From Rhizobiaceae bacterium (GTDB lineage: Bacteria; Pseudomonadota; Alphaproteobacteria; Rhizobiales; Rhizobiaceae), in assembly GCA_019635795.1 (NCBI GenBank), contig JAHBYV010000013.1, forward strand, positions 1-64,000: DNA of 64,000 nucleotides, read 5' to 3'. Every line of letters starts with the position of its first letter. Position 1 is the first letter of the stretch. Under the pieces are notes generated by a model. It saw only the letters and a program-made list of their open reading frames with translations, had not been told where the DNA came from and did not search any database. Both the position numbers and the translations under genes were made by a program. Shown one piece after another: positions 62,233-64,000 of the stretch.

Positions 62233-62844
62233 CTATCGAGCCGTGAACCCGACGAAATCGTCCGAAGCTGCCCTGCCCATCTCTTCTTCCCAGTGCTTGC
62301 GGCAGAGTGAGACATAGGCATCCTTGCCGATTGCAACCTGCGCGCCTTGCTTTGCCACCTTTCCGTCTGGTCCAAGGCGCACGACCATTGTTGCCTTGCG
62401 ACCGCAGCGGCAAATCGTGCGTACCTCGCGTAATTCATCCGCGATTGCCAGAAGCGCCATGGAGCCGCTGAACAGGTTGCCCTGAAAATCAGTGCGCAAG
62501 CCGTAGCACAGGACGGGAATGCCGAGGCGGTCTGCAACGCGCCCAAGCTGCCACACCTGCTCCTCCTGCAAGAATTGTGCTTCGTCCACAAATACGGCAT
62601 GGACCGTCTGCCGGTTGTGATGTTCGGCAACACGCTCGAACAGATCGTCACCGTCGCGAAACATATCCGCTTCCGACTCAAGACCGATACGCGATGAAAT
62701 GTAACCGCGCTCGCCCTTGCGATAGTGACCAGCAACGAACAGCATCGTGTTCAGGCCGCGTTCCCGGTAATTGTATGCGGCCTGCAAGAGCATAGTCGTC
62801 TTGCCCGCATCCATCGTTGCATAGTGGAAATAGAGTTTCGCCAT
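62233..62844 (-). CDS. tdk: Thymidine kinase
   Basis: This 203-residue type II thymidine kinase phosphorylates thymidine to dTMP in the salvage route. The P-loop is YATMDAGKTTMLLQ and Walker B is VFVDEAQFLQ. The thymidine-binding lasso is GRKATMVVRLGPDGK and the zinc ligands include CRCGRK and the C-terminal LCRKHW. ATG 62844 is a typical start (MAKLYFHYATM). It may be co-transcribed with the downstream unknown operon. Confidence 0.94.
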   Translation of the reverse strand: MAKLYFHYATMDAGKTTMLLQAAYNYRERGLNTMLFVAGHYRKGERGYISSRIGLESEADMFRDGDDLFERVAEHHNRQTVHAVFVDEAQFLQEEQVWQLGRVADRLGIPVLCYGLRTDFQGNLFSGSMALLAIADELREVRTICRCGRKATMVVRLGPDGKVAKQGAQVAIGKDAYVSLCRKHWEEEMGRAASDDFVGFTAR

Positions 62845-63059
62845 TGGTTGCTTTTAGCTGCCGCTGGCGTGGTTTGGGAGTCGGTCGAATAATCGTCCAC
62901 CGGAAAGCTTGCACATATGCGCATGTCGTGAATAGAGAAGTTGGCGGCGCGTCCGCGCATGTTGTTGCTTGCAAGCACGCCAAAATGGTGTTTGGCTCGT
63001 GCACAAGGAACAATAATCAAAAACCGGCACGCGCTGGGGACACAAATGGGAGAATTTGT
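62845..63059. other. Divergent promoter region between tdk and choX
   Basis: This 215-bp gap separates divergent genes. It contains GCACATATGCGCATGTC and related short palindromic stretches (62912-62928) that could be operators, but no clear consensus promoter or known site was identified. Confidence 0.35.
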
Positions 63060-64000
63060 ATGTCAGCCTACAAATCATTTGCACTGGCGTTGAGCATTGC
63101 GAGCTTTGCCCTTTCAGGCGCGGCCTATGCCGGCGATGCCGAGTCTTGCAAGAAGGTCCGTCTGTCCGATGTCGGCTGGACCGACATCCAGGCTACCACC
63201 GGCGTGGCTTCAACGCTTTTGACGGCGCTCGGCTATGAACCGGAAGTAATCCAGCTTTCCGTTCCGGTTACGCTGGCCTCGCTCAAGAACAACGATCTGG
63301 ACGTGTTTCTGGGCAACTGGATGCCGTCAATGACCAACGACATCAAGGATTACACGGCGGAAGGTTCTATCGAAACAATCAGCCAGAACCTTGAAGGCGC
63401 GGGTTATGGCCTCGTGGTGCCGACCTATATGGCCGATGCCGGCGTCAAATCCCTTTCCGATCTTGCCAAGCCGGACGTGAAGGAAAAGCTTGGCGGGAAA
63501 GTGTACGGAATCGAGGCCGGCAATGACGGCAACCGCATCATTCTGGACATGATTTCGCAGGCCGACAGCGGCCTCAATGGCTATGAACTGGTTGAATCGT
63601 CGGAAGCCGGTATGCTCACGCAAGCCGAGGCTTCCATGAAAGACCAATCATGGATCGTTTTCCTTGGCTGGACGCCTCACCCGGTCATGGGTGAAATGAA
63701 GATTAGCTATCTCGACGGTATGGGCGATTCCGGCTTCGGCTCAGCGACGGTGCACACTGTTGTTCGCAAGGGCTATCTCACCGATTGCCCGAACGTCGGT
63801 GCTTTCATCAAGAACCTCAAATTCGATCTTTCCATGGAAAACGCCATGATGGACTCCATCCTCAAGGGTGGAAACCCCAATGACGTGGCCAAGGAATGGC
63901 TGAAGGGTCATCAGGATGTTGTTGCGCCGTGGATTCAGGGCGTGACCACCTTTGATGGCGGTGATGCCGCTGCTGCTGTCAAAGCCGCGCTCGAAGGCTG
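63060..64000 (+). CDS. choX: Choline ABC transporter substrate-binding protein, 3' end cut by window edge
   Basis: This periplasmic binding protein starts at ATG 63060 with GGGAGAA 6 nt upstream; 313 codons are visible. The signal peptide SFALALSIASFALSGAAYA is cleaved before GDAES. The ligand-cage aromatics of the ChoX/ProX class are in VGWTDIQATT, LGNWMPSM and FLGWTPHPV. It belongs to the choline importer ChoXWV; permease and ATPase genes would follow to the right. A glycine-betaine specificity is possible but ChoX fits best. Confidence 0.9.
   Translation, partial: MSAYKSFALALSIASFALSGAAYAGDAESCKKVRLSDVGWTDIQATTGVASTLLTALGYEPEVIQLSVPVTLASLKNNDLDVFLGNWMPSMTNDIKDYTAEGSIETISQNLEGAGYGLVVPTYMADAGVKSLSDLAKPDVKEKLGGKVYGIEAGNDGNRIILDMISQADSGLNGYELVESSEAGMLTQAEASMKDQSWIVFLGWTPHPVMGEMKISYLDGMGDSGFGSATVHTVVRKGYLTDCPNVGAFIKNLKFDLSMENAMMDSILKGGNPNDVAKEWLKGHQDVVAPWIQGVTTFDGGDAAAAVKAALEG

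Overview
The window looks like an ordinary chromosomal segment of an alphaproteobacterium of the order Hyphomicrobiales (Rhizobiales), near the Brucella / Phyllobacteriaceae / Rhizobiaceae lineages. The clues are a CpdR-type cell-cycle regulator, an MmgR (alpha-r8, 'suhB') sRNA beside hisN, a ROSE RNA thermometer on a small heat-shock gene, a Brucella Omp10-type lipoprotein, homospermidine synthase, an MbfA-type ferritin/VIT1 protein, a long structured leader before an alphaproteobacterial ornithine decarboxylase, and a ChoX-type choline-binding protein. The genus cannot be named from sequence alone.

Layout. At 1-871 a tyrosine integrase runs off the left edge and faces the 3' end of a tRNA-Val(GAC) gene, so the window starts at the edge of an integrated element that lies to the left. 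From 0.9 to 10.7 kb are cpdR, N-formylglutamate amidohydrolase, the MmgR sRNA, hisN, threonine aldolase and the glutamate synthase pair gltB-gltD. A 29-bp near-perfect palindrome lies upstream of gltB. From 10.9 to 24.5 kb is a mostly envelope and stress section: alpha/beta hydrolase, ROSE-hsp20, DUF459 SGNH protein, lytic transglycosylase, outer-membrane barrel, KdsD, NfeD/SPFH pair, ferrochelatase, a 5'-nucleotidase-LysM protein, a PaaK-like ligase and Omp10. From 24.6 to 33.4 kb are homospermidine synthase, pabB-pabC, oligoendopeptidase F, a sigma-54 response regulator and a DUF882 protein. From 33.5 to 47.2 kb are a Crp/Fnr regulator coupled to a GH1 glycosidase, MbfA, KDPG aldolase, a muramidase, TrhO, DUF533, an SDR, a PPC-repeat protein, an aminotransferase, GNAT and a zevAB-like metal pair. 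From 47.3 to 55.4 kb are a LysR regulator, the speF-type leader and ornithine decarboxylase, GNAT, SCP2, lldD, an NCS2 permease and formate-THF ligase.

The best candidate for an undescribed system is the tight minus-strand five-gene block at 55478-62140: a coiled-coil protein, a protein of unknown function, an AAA+ ATPase with a non-standard Walker B, a second unknown protein, and a membrane-anchored DUF2333 protein. The gaps between the genes are 9-21 bp and thymidine kinase lies just upstream. None of the five has an established function that I can name. The order suggests an ATPase-driven assembly at the inner membrane.

Links between genes: ornithine decarboxylase (putrescine) and homospermidine synthase (homospermidine) form a polyamine route. 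PabB/PabC and formate-THF ligase both serve folate/C1 metabolism. HemH and MbfA are both iron-related. KdsD, the lytic transglycosylase, the barrel protein, Omp10 and the DUF882 protein serve the envelope. No CRISPR array, rRNA or complete insertion sequence was seen.
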